Below, piece after piece: positions 17,865-26,970 of a stretch of DNA of 64,000 bases. The notes under the pieces are model-generated. The model worked only from the letters and a program-made list of their open reading frames with translations, searched no databases and had not been told where the DNA came from. The DNA lies in NCBI GenBank assembly GCA_947581635.1, contig CANPVE010000002.1:124001-188000 (forward strand), written 5' to 3'. The stretch is from an uncultured Clostridia bacterium (GTDB taxonomy: Bacteria; Bacillota; Clostridia; Oscillospirales; Acutalibacteraceae). The position numbers and the translations under genes are program-made. Positions within the stretch are counted from its first letter, which is position 1; every line of letters starts with the position of its first letter.

Positions 17865-20417
17865 ATGGAGCAATATAATATTACGGGAATGAGCTGCGCG
17901 GCGTGCAGCGCGCGTGTGGAAAAAGCCGTGTCGCAGGTAGAGGGCGTGACATCGTGCTCCGTGAGCCTGCTCACCAATTCCATGGGTGTCGAGGGAACCG
18001 CCGATTCGGGTGCGATAATCGCGGCTGTACAAAACGCGGGCTACGGCGCTTCGCTCAAGGGAACGGCAAGTTCCGCGGCAAATGCCAAAGGTGTCGAGGA
18101 TGATGCGCTAAAAGACAGAGAAACACCTGTGCTAAAAAGAAGGCTTATCGCTTCGCTCGTATTTCTGATTGCGCTGATGTATTTTTCAATGGGGCATATG
18201 ATGTGGGGCTTCCCGCTGCCGTCATTCTTTGAGGGAAATCATGTGGCGATTGGTCTGGTGCAGTTGCTTCTCACTGTGATTATCATGGTGATAAATCAGA
18301 AATTCTTTATAAGCGGCTTTAAGGGACTTCTCCACAAGGCGCCAAATATGGATACTCTGGTGGCGCTCGGAGCGAGCGCGTCGTTTGGCTACAGTGTATA
18401 TGCTCTCTTTGCCATGACCGACGCGCAAGTGAAAGCAAATGCAGAAGCGGTTATGGCGTACATGGACGAATTCTACTTTGAATCCGCTGCCATGATACTC
18501 ACTCTGATTACTTTGGGAAAAATGCTGGAGGCGCGTTCAAAGGGCAAGACTACCGACGCGCTCAAGGGGCTGATGAAACTTGCGCCTAAAACCGCAGTTC
18601 TGCTGAAGGACGGCATTGAGACGACTGTGCCGATAGAGCAGGTGAAAAAGGGAGATGTGTTTGCGGTACGCCCGGGAGAGAGTATTCCGGTCGACGGATT
18701 TGTGATTGAAGGCATCAGTGCAGTAGATGAATCCGCGTTGACCGGAGAAAGCATTCCCGTTGATAAGGCTCAGGGCGACGCGGTGTCGGCGGGTACGGTG
18801 AATCAATCCGGCTTCATCAAGTGCGAAGCATCAAATGTGGGGGAGGATACCGCCTTATCCCGCATAATCAAAATGGTGAGTGACGCCGCCGCCACAAAAG
18901 CTCCTATAGCCAAAGTCGCAGATAAGGTGTCGGGAATATTCGTGCCGGCGGTGATAACGGTTGCCGCGATTACAACCGTAGTGTGGCTGCTTGTTGGCGA
19001 GAGCGTGGGCTTCGCGCTGGCGCGTGGAATCTCGGTGCTCGTGATAAGCTGCCCGTGCGCGCTCGGACTTGCAACGCCCGTTGCCATAATGGTGGGCAGC
19101 GGAGTGGGCGCGAAGAACGGCATATTGTTCAAGACCGCCGCTTCTTTGGAAGAGACAGGCAGAGTGCAGATAGTTGCGCTGGATAAAACCGGCACAATCA
19201 CCGAAGGCGAGCCGAAGGTTACAGATATCCTGCCCGCCGATGGCGTGAACGAGCATGAGCTGCTCACCGCCGCTTTTGCGCTTGAAAGCAAGAGCGAGCA
19301 CCCGCTTGCCAAAGCCGTGATTGAAGCCGCTGTGGAAAGAAATCTCACCGCACCTGACGTCGGAGACTTTAAGGCTCTCCCCGGCAACGGACTTTCCGCC
19401 GTGCTTGACGGAGTTCAATTGACGGGCGGCAATCTGAAATTTATAGCTGAGAGCGCAGAAATTCCTGACGATATGCGCGCCAAGGTCGATGAACTGTCTC
19501 AACATGGTAAAACTCCGCTTCTATTCAGTCGCGGCAATAAATTTATAGGAATTATAGCTGTTGCCGATACCATAAAGTCCGACAGTTCTCAGGCTGTTGA
19601 GGAATTGCGGAATATGGGAATACGTGTGGTAATGTTGACAGGCGACAATGATCGCACTGCCCGAACCATAGGCGAGCAGGCGGGCGTTGACGACGTTGTG
19701 GCGGGTGTGATGCCCGACGGTAAAGAGAGCGTAATCAGTGAATTGAAGCGGCACGGCAAGGTCGCCATGGTTGGCGACGGAATAAACGACGCGCCCGCAC
19801 TCACCCGAGCCGACGTGGGCATAGCGATAGGCAGGGGAACCGATATCGCGATAGATGCGGCGGACGTCGTATTGATGAAAAGCCGTCTCAGCGATGTTCC
19901 GGCGTCGGTAAGGCTTAGCCGAGCCGCGCTGAGGAATATTCATCAAAACTTATTCTGGGCTTTTTTCTACAACGTGATAGGAATTCCACTGGCGGCGGGC
20001 GTGTGGATTCCGATTTTCGGCTGGCAGCTCAACCCGATGTTCGGTGCGGCGGCTATGAGCCTTTCGAGTTTCTGTGTAGTGTCAAACGCGCTGCGGCTTA
20101 ATCTTTTTGATATTCGCGGCACAAAGCGCGACAAAAAAATAAAATCGGTTGAGGATTTTGAAATCAAAATCCAAAATCAACAAGACAAGGAGAATGAAGA
20201 AATGTTTGGAAAAACCAAAAAGACAATCAAAATCGAGGGTATGATGTGCGGACACTGTGAAGCCAGAGTTAAGGAAAGCCTTGAGGCACTCGACGGCGTT
20301 GAAAGTGCGGCAGTCAGCCACGAGAAAGGAACCGCAGTAGTTACCTGCAAGGGCGAGGTATCGGACGAATTGCTGAAAAGCACTGTCGAAGCACAGGGCT
20401 ATAAGGTGGTTGGGTAA
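17865..20417 (+). CDS. copA: Cu(I)-exporting P1B-type ATPase with fused C-terminal CopZ domain
   Basis: Exports cuprous ion across the cytoplasmic membrane. The 850-residue protein has an N-terminal heavy-metal domain (GMSCAAC, C11/C14), eight expected transmembrane helices with the transport motif CPC at 395-397, the A-domain TGES near 292-295, the phosphorylation site DKTGT at 439-443 and GDGINDAP near 646-653. After the last helix, a charged linker of about 30 residues leads to a second heavy-metal domain (780-850, GMMCGHC) equivalent to a CopZ chaperone. That part starts at Met780 behind a perfect ribosome site, so it may also be made separately. The gene lies 57 bases after csoR and ends at a strong terminator. 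The start is ATG at 17865 with a weak, distant GGGGG. Confidence 0.96.
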   Translation: MEQYNITGMSCAACSARVEKAVSQVEGVTSCSVSLLTNSMGVEGTADSGAIIAAVQNAGYGASLKGTASSAANAKGVEDDALKDRETPVLKRRLIASLVFLIALMYFSMGHMMWGFPLPSFFEGNHVAIGLVQLLLTVIIMVINQKFFISGFKGLLHKAPNMDTLVALGASASFGYSVYALFAMTDAQVKANAEAVMAYMDEFYFESAAMILTLITLGKMLEARSKGKTTDALKGLMKLAPKTAVLLKDGIETTVPIEQVKKGDVFAVRPGESIPVDGFVIEGISAVDESALTGESIPVDKAQGDAVSAGTVNQSGFIKCEASNVGEDTALSRIIKMVSDAAATKAPIAKVADKVSGIFVPAVITVAAITTVVWLLVGESVGFALARGISVLVISCPCALGLATPVAIMVGSGVGAKNGILFKTAASLEETGRVQIVALDKTGTITEGEPKVTDILPADGVNEHELLTAAFALESKSEHPLAKAVIEAAVERNLTAPDVGDFKALPGNGLSAVLDGVQLTGGNLKFIAESAEIPDDMRAKVDELSQHGKTPLLFSRGNKFIGIIAVADTIKSDSSQAVEELRNMGIRVVMLTGDNDRTARTIGEQAGVDDVVAGVMPDGKESVISELKRHGKVAMVGDGINDAPALTRADVGIAIGRGTDIAIDAADVVLMKSRLSDVPASVRLSRAALRNIHQNLFWAFFYNVIGIPLAAGVWIPIFGWQLNPMFGAAAMSLSSFCVVSNALRLNLFDIRGTKRDKKIKSVEDFEIKIQNQQDKENEEMFGKTKKTIKIEGMMCGHCEARVKESLEALDGVESAAVSHEKGTAVVTCKGEVSDELLKSTVEAQGYKVVG
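20202..20417 (+). CDS. Possible separately translated CopZ-like copper chaperone (nested in copA)
   Basis: In frame within copA, an ATG at 20202 is preceded by AAGGAGA with an 8-base spacer, as strong as any ribosome site here. Starting there gives a 71-residue protein beginning [19 protein letters not shown], which has the size and motif of a free CopZ chaperone (Cu(I) ligands in CGHC). CopZ passes copper to CopA or CsoR. Whether ribosomes start here in addition to reading the fused domain cannot be decided from sequence. The preceding linker is rich in charged residues and Gln/Asn, as if a former intergenic stretch had become coding. Confidence 0.5.
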   Translation: MFGKTKKTIKIEGMMCGHCEARVKESLEALDGVESAAVSHEKGTAVVTCKGEVSDELLKSTVEAQGYKVVG

Positions 20418-20450
20418 TTCGTTATTCGGCCCGAATTTTAAAATGCAATA

Positions 20451-20500
20451 AAAATAACACCCGTAGACGGCCTTTGAAAGCCGTGTACGGGTGTTATTTT
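20451..20500. terminator. Bidirectional terminator between copA and hemW
   Basis: A long stem (AAAATAACACCCGTA and complement) continued by inner ACGGC/GCCGT, with T tracts on both strands. Confidence 0.88.
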
Positions 20501-20526
20501 TATTTTATAATAAATTTAATATATTT

Positions 20527-21663
20527 TTACAGCAGGTCTATAAATCGGCCTATCAAAGTATTGGATAGCAACATTCCCTTTCGGGTGAGCGCTATGTGTT
20601 CGCTGTCGCAAACGCAAAATTCGCCAAACTGAGACGCGCCCGCCATAGCCCTTATTGACGGAGGTATGCCGCAGCCGAAGCGCTCATTCATGCCCTGCTC
20701 GGTCAAACCCTCGTTCAGCCGCAGGCGAAGCATGATGTATTCTTCCATGTCGCCGCCAATGCAGTCCAATTCAGGCTCGTTGCCATCGAGATAATCATTT
20801 AGGCTTCTGTCGAAAAAGTACCGTTTTCCCATAAAAAATCCGTGCGCGGCGGGGCCAATGCCGATATATTCCTCGCAGTTCCAATATTTGAGGTTGTGCC
20901 GTCCGACAAATCCGCTGCAGGCCGCATTGGAAATTTCGTATTGCCGGAAGCCGATTTGTTCCAAACCGTCAAATGCCGCAATATAAAGGTCGGCAAGTGC
21001 GTCGTCGTCGGCTATGGGCAGGGAATCTTTGATCCGATAAAACGCCGTGCCATCCTCGATTTTTAGCATATATGCCGAGACGTGCGAGGGCGCGCAGTTC
21101 TTTATGAATTCCAGTGATGCCGCAAGCGATTCCTCGGTCTGGAAGGGAATTCCCAGCATCAAATCGAGAGATATGTTGTAGATACCCAACATATGCGCGC
21201 ACTCTATAGCCCGGAGAACGTCGTCGGGGGAGTGTTTTCGGCCTATCGCCGCAAGTTCACGCGGTACGGCCGACTGCATTCCCAGTGACACGCGGTTTAC
21301 TCCCGTCGCCGAACAACCGCTGAGGAATTCCAGCAGATCGGCATTTGGGTTGGATTCCACGGTGATTTCCGCTCCATGCGATATATATATGCACTCATCA
21401 AGTGCCGACATTATGCGCACGATGCGCTCGCCGCCCAGCAGCGATGGGGTTCCGCCGCCAAAATACACGGTGTCGGCAGTTATTTTCATATCCTTGAGCG
21501 CCCGTATGCGCCTGACAGTCTCATCGGTGTATCGATTCAGCAGACTTTCTGAAACGCCCACCGAGTAAAAATCACAATAGGGGCATTTTGCACGGCAAAA
21601 CGGCACATGAATGTAAATTCCGATTGGTTTCATATCCTTAATATGTTCAATTTTTTGCGGCAT
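20527..21663 (-). CDS. hemW: Radical SAM haem chaperone HemW
   Basis: A coproporphyrinogen III oxidase-like radical SAM protein of 378 residues. The cluster motif CxxxCxxC is C23, C27, C30 (CRAKCPYC). Further family segments are YFGGGTPSLL and SLDLMLGIPFQT. True oxygen-independent HemN has an additional N-terminal Cys and a longer N terminus; the short form here is HemW, which binds and inserts haem. The start may be ATG 21663 (overlapping the end of ruvX by 17 bases, so translationally coupled) or ATG 21633 (MKPIGIYIHVP), which fits the family N terminus but has its AAGGAT too close. It is the last gene of pyrK-pyrD-ruvX-hemW. In many Firmicutes hemW lies upstream of hrcA-grpE-dnaK, which is not the case here. 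Confidence 0.93.
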   Translation of the reverse strand: MPQKIEHIKDMKPIGIYIHVPFCRAKCPYCDFYSVGVSESLLNRYTDETVRRIRALKDMKITADTVYFGGGTPSLLGGERIVRIMSALDECIYISHGAEITVESNPNADLLEFLSGCSATGVNRVSLGMQSAVPRELAAIGRKHSPDDVLRAIECAHMLGIYNISLDLMLGIPFQTEESLAASLEFIKNCAPSHVSAYMLKIEDGTAFYRIKDSLPIADDDALADLYIAAFDGLEQIGFRQYEISNAACSGFVGRHNLKYWNCEEYIGIGPAAHGFFMGKRYFFDRSLNDYLDGNEPELDCIGGDMEEYIMLRLRLNEGLTEQGMNERFGCGIPPSIRAMAGASQFGEFCVCDSEHIALTRKGMLLSNTLIGRFIDLL

Positions 21664-22072
21664 TCTTGCGCTTACTCAGATAATTTTCCAATATGATCAC
21701 CGCCGATACCGCGTCTACAACAGCTTTGCGCTTCTTGCCGCGCGTGTTGGTGGCGTTGAGAAATTGGTGAGCCTCCATGGTGGTGCAGCGCTCGTCCATC
21801 ATATCCACCTCAATGCCGCTCGCCTTTTGCAAATCATCTGCGAATCGACGGGCATTTTGAGCGCTCTCACCCTCTGAGCCGTCCATATTGACGGGCAGTC
21901 CCACAACTATAAGCTCCGCTTTATTGTCGGCAGCCAGAGCGGCCACTTTCTGCACAAGCACAGGGACGTATTTCTCATTTATCACCGTGACGGGGGAGGC
22001 GAGAAATTCACTTTTATCGCAAATTGCAATTCCTGTGCGCGCCAGTCCGAAATCCACCGACATTATCACCAT
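21647..22072 (-). CDS. ruvX: Putative pre-16S rRNA nuclease / Holliday junction resolvase-like (YqgF)
   Basis: RNase H-fold protein of 141 residues. The first strand MSVDFGLARTGIA carries the catalytic Asp, and VVGLPVNMDGSEG with the later Glu/Asp (MDERCTT, VVDAVSA) match the YqgF family, which trims the 5' end of 16S rRNA and has been proposed as a resolvase. It overlaps the pyrD stop by 7 bases and its own 3' end overlaps hemW, so the block is tightly coupled. The start is either ATG 22072 (MVIMSVDFG) or the second Met; I keep the first. The usual Firmicutes neighbours alaS and DUF1292 are elsewhere (a DUF1292 gene is at 27 kb). Confidence 0.92.
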   Translation of the reverse strand: MVIMSVDFGLARTGIAICDKSEFLASPVTVINEKYVPVLVQKVAALAADNKAELIVVGLPVNMDGSEGESAQNARRFADDLQKASGIEVDMMDERCTTMEAHQFLNATNTRGKKRKAVVDAVSAVIILENYLSKRKNAAKN

Positions 22073-22980
22073 AGTTTGACGCCGCCCACCAATTCCGAGA
22101 TATTCCCAATGCCATTCTGCTCAAGGTATTTTTCCATTCCCTCGATTATTTCAAGCGGGGCGTAGGGGTTCGTAAACATTGCGGTACCCACCTGAATTGC
22201 AGACGCGCCCGCAAGTGTCATTTCAATTGCGTCCTGCCATGTGCATATGCCGCCAAGTCCTATGACGGGAATTTTTACAACGTTGTAGACCTCATTGACC
22301 ATTCTCACCGCTATGGGAAATACGGCCGCGCCGGACATACCACCCTTGTTGTTTTTGAGTATGGGGCGTCGGGTGCGAATATCTATTCTCATGCCAAGCA
22401 GGGTGTTGATGAGCGACACCGCGTCCGCTCCCGCCGATTCAACCGCCAATGCTATCTCAGAAATGTTCGTGACATTCGGTGACAGTTTTACAATAAGCGG
22501 TTTGTTCGGACATTTTCCCCGCACCACCGAAGTGATATGAGCCGCACATTCGGGAGACGTGCCGAATGTCGCCCCGCCCGCCTTTACATTTGGGCATGAT
22601 ATATTCAGTTCAACCATGTTCACGTCCGAACGGTTCACCTTTTCCGCTATGGCGGCATAGTCCTCCTCCGTTGAACCCGCGATGTTGGCAATTACAACTA
22701 TATCCTGCTCGCGGAGCCACGGAAGATCATGCTCTATGAAGTGGTCAACTCCGGGATTCTGCAAGCCCACGGAATTGAGTATTCCCTCGGGAGTTTCCGC
22801 TATGCGCGGCGGCGGGTTGCCTGCCTTCTCCCGTATAGTCATGCCCTTGCAGGAAATACCGCCGATTTTGGATATCGGGTAGAATTCGTTGTATTCTCTT
22901 CCGAAGCCGTATGTTCCCGAGGCGGCGATCACCGGATTTTTGAATTCTACGCCGCATATATTTACATTAAGTCTGCTCAT
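22066..22980 (-). CDS. pyrD: Dihydroorotate dehydrogenase B (NAD+), catalytic subunit
   Basis: Class 1B FMN enzyme of 304 residues that oxidises dihydroorotate to orotate in pyrimidine synthesis and passes electrons through PyrK to NAD+. Family sequences include NPVIAASGTYGFG near the N terminus, NISCPNVKAGG around the catalytic-site loop (with catalytic Cys, CPNVK), and GLGGICTWQDAIEM and GASAIQVGTA for FMN phosphate binding. The start ATG overlaps the pyrK stop (ATGA). Pairing with PyrK confirms the 1B type. No other pyr gene is in the window. Confidence 0.96.
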   Translation of the reverse strand: MSRLNVNICGVEFKNPVIAASGTYGFGREYNEFYPISKIGGISCKGMTIREKAGNPPPRIAETPEGILNSVGLQNPGVDHFIEHDLPWLREQDIVVIANIAGSTEEDYAAIAEKVNRSDVNMVELNISCPNVKAGGATFGTSPECAAHITSVVRGKCPNKPLIVKLSPNVTNISEIALAVESAGADAVSLINTLLGMRIDIRTRRPILKNNKGGMSGAAVFPIAVRMVNEVYNVVKIPVIGLGGICTWQDAIEMTLAGASAIQVGTAMFTNPYAPLEIIEGMEKYLEQNGIGNISELVGGVKLW

Positions 22981-23750
22981 TCCCAGATAACCTCCCTGCT
23001 GTCAAATACAGGACCGTTTTTGCATACATGGCTGTATTTCACGCTTCCGTCTGCTGCCTTTGTTTTGCAGGCGCAGACCAAACAGGCGCCTATGCCGCAG
23101 CCCATGCGCTCCTCAAGCGATACCATGCACCTGACGCCACGTTTTTCCGCCTCAGCCGCCACAAGCCTTAACATTGGCATTGGCCCGCAGGAATAAATAA
23201 CGTCGCATTCCGCCTCATCGAGCCTCTGAGCGAGAAGTTGGGTTACAAAGCCGTGATAACCGAATGAGCCGTCGTCTGTGGCTATACGCACATCTGCGCC
23301 GTTTGCACGGAAATCATCGGCAAGTATAATTGCATCTTTGCTGCGGAAGCCGAGAAGCACCGTGGCATTTTCGCCGTATGGCTTTGATGAGCCGAGCAAG
23401 GGCGGAACGCCTATGCCTCCGCCCACAAATACCGCTCTTTCGGCGGGATTTATCTCAAAGCCGTTGCCGAGCGGTGCGAGAATGTTGAGATATTCTCCCT
23501 CGGATTTTTTCGATATAATTTCTGTGCCCTCTCCGCGGACTTCAAAAACAAATCGTATGAAGCCCTCATCGCGGCTGAATTCACACACCGATATCGGTCG
23601 GCGGAGAGTTTTTCCGTCCGCCTTGAGGTTGGCGAACTGTCCGTGATTCATGTTTTGCACAGCTTTTTCGGATTTGACTGTAAAGCTGAATGTTGTTTTG
23701 TTGAGCTGTTGCTTTTTGATGATAGGACATAGCTCCTGAGTGTATTTCAT
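22977..23750 (-). CDS. pyrK: Dihydroorotate dehydrogenase electron-transfer subunit
   Basis: FAD and [2Fe-2S] protein that accepts electrons from PyrD and reduces NAD+. From the ATG at 23750 (GGGGAAG upstream) it has 257 residues; the open frame extends 17 codons further but without a site and across the promoter region. The FAD domain has RRPISVCEF, the NAD domain GGGIGVPPLLG, and the C-terminal cluster site is MGCGIGACLVCACKT plus a later Cys (HVCKNGPVF), giving the usual four ligands. First gene of the pyrK-pyrD-ruvX-hemW transcript, with a consensus promoter just upstream. PyrR-type attenuation was not recognised in the short leader. Confidence 0.95.
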   Translation of the reverse strand: MKYTQELCPIIKKQQLNKTTFSFTVKSEKAVQNMNHGQFANLKADGKTLRRPISVCEFSRDEGFIRFVFEVRGEGTEIISKKSEGEYLNILAPLGNGFEINPAERAVFVGGGIGVPPLLGSSKPYGENATVLLGFRSKDAIILADDFRANGADVRIATDDGSFGYHGFVTQLLAQRLDEAECDVIYSCGPMPMLRLVAAEAEKRGVRCMVSLEERMGCGIGACLVCACKTKAADGSVKYSHVCKNGPVFDSREVIWE

Positions 23751-23791
23751 AAATTTTTGCTTCCCCTTTCGGTTGGGAGTTTTATTAATTA

Positions 23792-23820
23792 ATTCTACCA
23801 TTATGCATGAAATATGTCAA
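23792..23820 (-). promoter_or_regulatory. Promoter of pyrK-pyrD-ruvX-hemW
   Basis: On the minus strand, TTGACA and TAGAAT are separated by 17 bases. The leader to the pyrK ATG is about 35 bases, too short for a PyrR attenuator. Confidence 0.8.
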
Positions 23821-23892
23821 ATAGATATTGCGGCGGAGCGGAGTTTGTGATATTGTGTATATTATTAAAAACTCTTGTATGGAGGCGGCAAA

Positions 23893-24906
23893 ATGGAAAA
23901 CAGACGTGTAACGATAGCAGATATAGCCGATGAGTTGGGTCTTAGCACTGCTACAGTATCGAATGTGATACACGGGCGTACGGGCAAGGCTTCGTCCGAA
24001 ACAGTGAGGCGCGTGCAGCAGCTTCTTACGGAGCGCCGTTATATTCCAAGTATGGCGGGTATCCTGCTTGCCCGCAATGATTCAAGAATAATTGGAATCA
24101 TGATAAACAATCACGACAAATACGAGCGGCGTGTGCTTCAGGATCCGTTCGTTTCTGCAGCAGTGGATTACCTTTCGGAGGAAATAGACCGTTCGGGAAA
24201 TTTTATGATGATAAAGACTACAAACGACTGTCGCGACATAGTTGAATTTGCTTCTATGTGGAACATGGTTGGAGTAATTGTCATAGGCTTCTGCGCCGAG
24301 GATTACGAATATCTTCGGGGACAACTCAGGATTCCGATGGTGGTTTATGACGGCTACAGTTCGGAAAACCACAAGTACGCCAATGTGACGATAGATGACT
24401 TTGACGGCGGACGTCAGGTCGGAGAGTACCTTGTGTCAAAAGGTCACAGGAAAATATTATGCATGGCAGACAATAATTTTTGCATGGACAATATGAGATA
24501 TGAGGGACTGTGCAAAGCGGTGAGAAAATCCGGCGGTGTTGCCGATCGAATGTTGATTCCTATGAGGAAAGATGAACGAGAAAACTGTTATTTGAATCAC
24601 CTCGATGAAATAATGTCATACAGCGCGGTATTTGCCGTGTCTGACGTATATGCCGCCGAGCTTATGACATTTATGCAGTCGCGCGGCGTGCGTATTCCGA
24701 GAGATATCTCCATAGTGGGGTTTGACGACAGTTCAATCAGTACAATGATATCTCCAAAACTTACCACGGTACGGCAGGATAATCAGATTCGAGCGTGGGT
24801 GGCAGTGGAAATGCTGACGCATTTGCGCGAGAAACCGGAAGAATTTACAAACAGGGTTTTGCCGGTTCGTTTGATAGAACGAGAGAGTGTGGCAAATGTG
24901 AATTGA
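23893..24906 (+). CDS. LacI-family transcriptional regulator
   Basis: The 337-residue protein starts at the ATG at 23893 with GGAGG 8 bases upstream. The N-terminal helix-turn-helix plus hinge reads VTIADIADELGLSTATVSNVIHG (typical LacI/PurR pattern), and the rest is a periplasmic-binding-protein-like sensor domain (IIGIMINNHD, VVYDGYSSE, DISIVGFDDSSIS). The FDDS segment is the hallmark near the C-terminal sugar pocket. The gene is followed by a terminator-like hairpin and a MATE exporter gene in the same direction. No sugar transport or catabolic genes are nearby, so its regulon is unknown; the MATE gene is the only local candidate. Confidence 0.93.
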   Translation: MENRRVTIADIADELGLSTATVSNVIHGRTGKASSETVRRVQQLLTERRYIPSMAGILLARNDSRIIGIMINNHDKYERRVLQDPFVSAAVDYLSEEIDRSGNFMMIKTTNDCRDIVEFASMWNMVGVIVIGFCAEDYEYLRGQLRIPMVVYDGYSSENHKYANVTIDDFDGGRQVGEYLVSKGHRKILCMADNNFCMDNMRYEGLCKAVRKSGGVADRMLIPMRKDERENCYLNHLDEIMSYSAVFAVSDVYAAELMTFMQSRGVRIPRDISIVGFDDSSISTMISPKLTTVRQDNQIRAWVAVEMLTHLREKPEEFTNRVLPVRLIERESVANVN

Positions 24907-24934
24907 CACAAAATTAAAGACTGAATTTTGTAAG

Positions 24935-24962
24935 AGGTTACGCGATTAACCTTTGCTTTTTT
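24935..24962 (+). terminator. Probable terminator after the LacI gene
   Basis: A short stem (AGGTTA/TAACCT) followed by TTGCTTTTTT. Confidence 0.55.
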
Positions 24963-25000
24963 CGAGAAGATGAAATACAATTTAATCATAGTACAAAGCT

Positions 25001-25030
25001 TTGACTAAATGTTGTATCTTTAATCATAAT
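25001..25030 (+). promoter_or_regulatory. Possible promoter of the MATE gene
   Basis: TTGACT and CATAAT separated by 18 bases; the start would be near 25037, close to the ATG at 25056. Confidence 0.45.
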
Positions 25031-25055
25031 CCAATAAAGCAAGGGCGATAAATTT

Positions 25056-26387
25056 ATGAATTTCCGAAAATCAGTATTTCAAATAGCCCTGCCTGTCACA
25101 TTGCAAAGTTTAACTCAGGCGTCGTTCAGCGTAATAGATCAGATGATGACTGGGCAGCTCGGCAGTGTAAGCGTGGCGGCAATAGGCCTGGGAGGAAAAT
25201 TTTCCTCGCTTTTTTCAGTGGTAATGTCGGCCATCGCGGCAGCAGCGGGAATAATATTCGCACAATACATTGGCAGCGGGGACGAAAACGGCGTCGTCCG
25301 AATGTTTGCGTTAAATTCGACTGTGGTTGCAGTGTTTTCTGCGATTTTTATGGTACCTGTCTTTATCACTCCATGCGGCATAATGTCGCTTTATTCGAGT
25401 GACAGGGCGACAGTCGCTGCGGCGGGAAGTTATCTCCTTATAGTTGCAGTAGGATTTTTGCCGCAAGCGTTCTCTCTGCTTATCTCTTCGCTGCTGAGAT
25501 GTAAGGGCAGTGTAACATTTCCGTTCTTTGCCAGCATGGTTGCAGCAGTTATCAACACTGCGCTCAACTATGCGTTGATATTCGGCAGATTTGGAATGCC
25601 GAGGCTTGAAATTGCGGGTGCGGCTGTTGCGACAACTGCCGCGAGATTTACTGAATTTTTGATAATGGCCGTGTTTCTTGTAGTCAAGGTAAAAAAGCTA
25701 CAATTCAGACTTAAACTCGCAAGTGCGCAGGTTGGCAAAGAGTTTATAATGTTCCTGGGAGTGCTGCTTCCCCTGTTTGTCAATGAATTTTTGTGGGGAC
25801 TGGGCGAAAATGTATATGCCATGATATACAGCAGGATAGGTACGGACGAATGTGCCGCAATGACACTTACTAATCCCATACAGTCACTGACGATAGGCGC
25901 GATGACGGGTATTGCCTCGGCCTCTGGAATAATCGTCGGCAAACTGCTTGGAGAGGGCAAGAGAGGCGAAGCGTATTTGGCAGGCAAAAAATTCATCAAA
26001 TACGGCATCATCGGATCGCTGGGGTTGTCGTGTCTCATCATGATGTGTGTTTCGTATTATGTGCGTATATTTAACGTGAGCAACGGTGTGAAGCATTTGA
26101 CATTGCTCATACTTCTGGTATACGCGGAGGTAGCTCCGGTCAAAATATTAAATATGCTGCTCGGCGGCGGGGTGCTGAGGAGCGGCGGCAAGACAAAATA
26201 CATAATGATGGTGGATATATTTTGTACATGGATGATAGGCGTGCCATTCGGACTGGTTGCGGCATTTGTACTGAAACTGCCGATCTACGCAGTGTATTTT
26301 GCTCTCTCACTTGAAGAATGTGTCAGATTGGCTATTGAGGTTGTAATATTTAAAAAGCGCGTGTGGATGAACAATTTGATTGCATGA
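25056..26387 (+). CDS. MATE family efflux transporter
   Basis: The 443-residue protein has about 12 hydrophobic segments in two similar halves, the layout of MATE (DinF/NorM-like) exporters that expel drugs or metabolites using Na+ or H+. Family features include QSLTQASFSVIDQMMTGQLG near the N terminus, and IGLGGKFSSLF, with matching helices in the second half (LTNPIQSLTIGAMTGIASASG). AAGGGCG lies upstream of the ATG. It follows the LacI regulator, and the pair may form a regulator-exporter unit with separate promoters. Substrate unknown. Confidence 0.92.
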   Translation: MNFRKSVFQIALPVTLQSLTQASFSVIDQMMTGQLGSVSVAAIGLGGKFSSLFSVVMSAIAAAAGIIFAQYIGSGDENGVVRMFALNSTVVAVFSAIFMVPVFITPCGIMSLYSSDRATVAAAGSYLLIVAVGFLPQAFSLLISSLLRCKGSVTFPFFASMVAAVINTALNYALIFGRFGMPRLEIAGAAVATTAARFTEFLIMAVFLVVKVKKLQFRLKLASAQVGKEFIMFLGVLLPLFVNEFLWGLGENVYAMIYSRIGTDECAAMTLTNPIQSLTIGAMTGIASASGIIVGKLLGEGKRGEAYLAGKKFIKYGIIGSLGLSCLIMMCVSYYVRIFNVSNGVKHLTLLILLVYAEVAPVKILNMLLGGGVLRSGGKTKYIMMVDIFCTWMIGVPFGLVAAFVLKLPIYAVYFALSLEECVRLAIEVVIFKKRVWMNNLIA

Positions 26388-26430
26388 CAATTTTTATTTT
26401 GTTTAAGTCGTCGTAAAACTATAAAAATAA

Positions 26431-26468
26431 ACAAGGGATTCCAAATGAGTGTATTTGGAATCCCTTGT
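26431..26468. terminator. Long perfect hairpin, bidirectional terminator
   Basis: A perfect 16-bp stem (ACAAGGGATTCCAAAT and complement) with a 6-base loop. A T-rich tract (TTTATTTTTA) follows on the minus strand; none on the plus strand. It closes the MATE transcript and would stop minus-strand transcripts from the 6S/DUF1292 region. Confidence 0.75.
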
Positions 26469-26689
26469 TGGTGTTAAATTATCGGCTATCATTTTTATCT
26501 GTATATAGCCTTTTTAAGTCTCAATTTTAGTCTGTTCATGCAAATCGCCAATACTTAAATTTATGATAATTTGATATATAATGTTGCAAGGTTATTTAAC
26601 TGGAAATGTATTTTTCAGGGCGAAAGCGTGTTGCATGGCTTGTTTCAGTACTTTTAATAATAATGTGAGTTATGTCATATGCAAAAATA

Positions 26690-26840
26690 AAAATTCCGCC
26701 CGACCGTAATGTGCTTTAGATAACCTGCTACTAAGAGTAACAGGTGGGTGCCATCCCGGCGGCTTCACGCTCCCTTCTTCCGAACTCAGCTCAAGGCTGC
26801 GGGAGGTCTGCAATCCACCGCCGAAGTGCTGGCTCCCTAT
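26690..26840 (-). ncRNA. Candidate 6S RNA (SsrS)
   Basis: A GC-rich island of about 150 bases in an AT-rich spacer. On the minus strand it follows a TACAAT -10 box (26852-26847) and ends before AATTTTTATTTTT. It contains nested complementary segments: GGCGG with CCGCC, CTCCC with GGGAG, and a 3' hairpin ACCTGTTACT/AGTAGCAGGT preceded by GGCACCC. The GGCACCCACC-hairpin arrangement is what I recall from the 3' part of 6S RNAs, which bind sigma-A RNA polymerase. The outer closing stem is not convincing. A structured RNA is likely; the 6S label is tentative. Confidence 0.5.
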
Positions 26841-26970
26841 AAAAAAATTGTAGGGTTATAAAAGCACAGTTCGCGAATCGGGCAGAATACTTCACCGTAT
26901 TTAATTATATGCAGATATGAGGTTTTTATGAGAGAACAAACGGTAAATCTTTAAAATTGTCAGTCTCCTG

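Noticed and set aside
26700..26840. T-box or SRP RNA in the GC-rich island
   Set aside because: The plus strand has GGTGGGTGCC, but this does not match the T-box core, and no synthetase or transporter gene follows. The minus strand has a GTTCGGAAG stretch reminiscent of SRP RNA, but the CAGGTCCGGAAG core and partner strand are missing.
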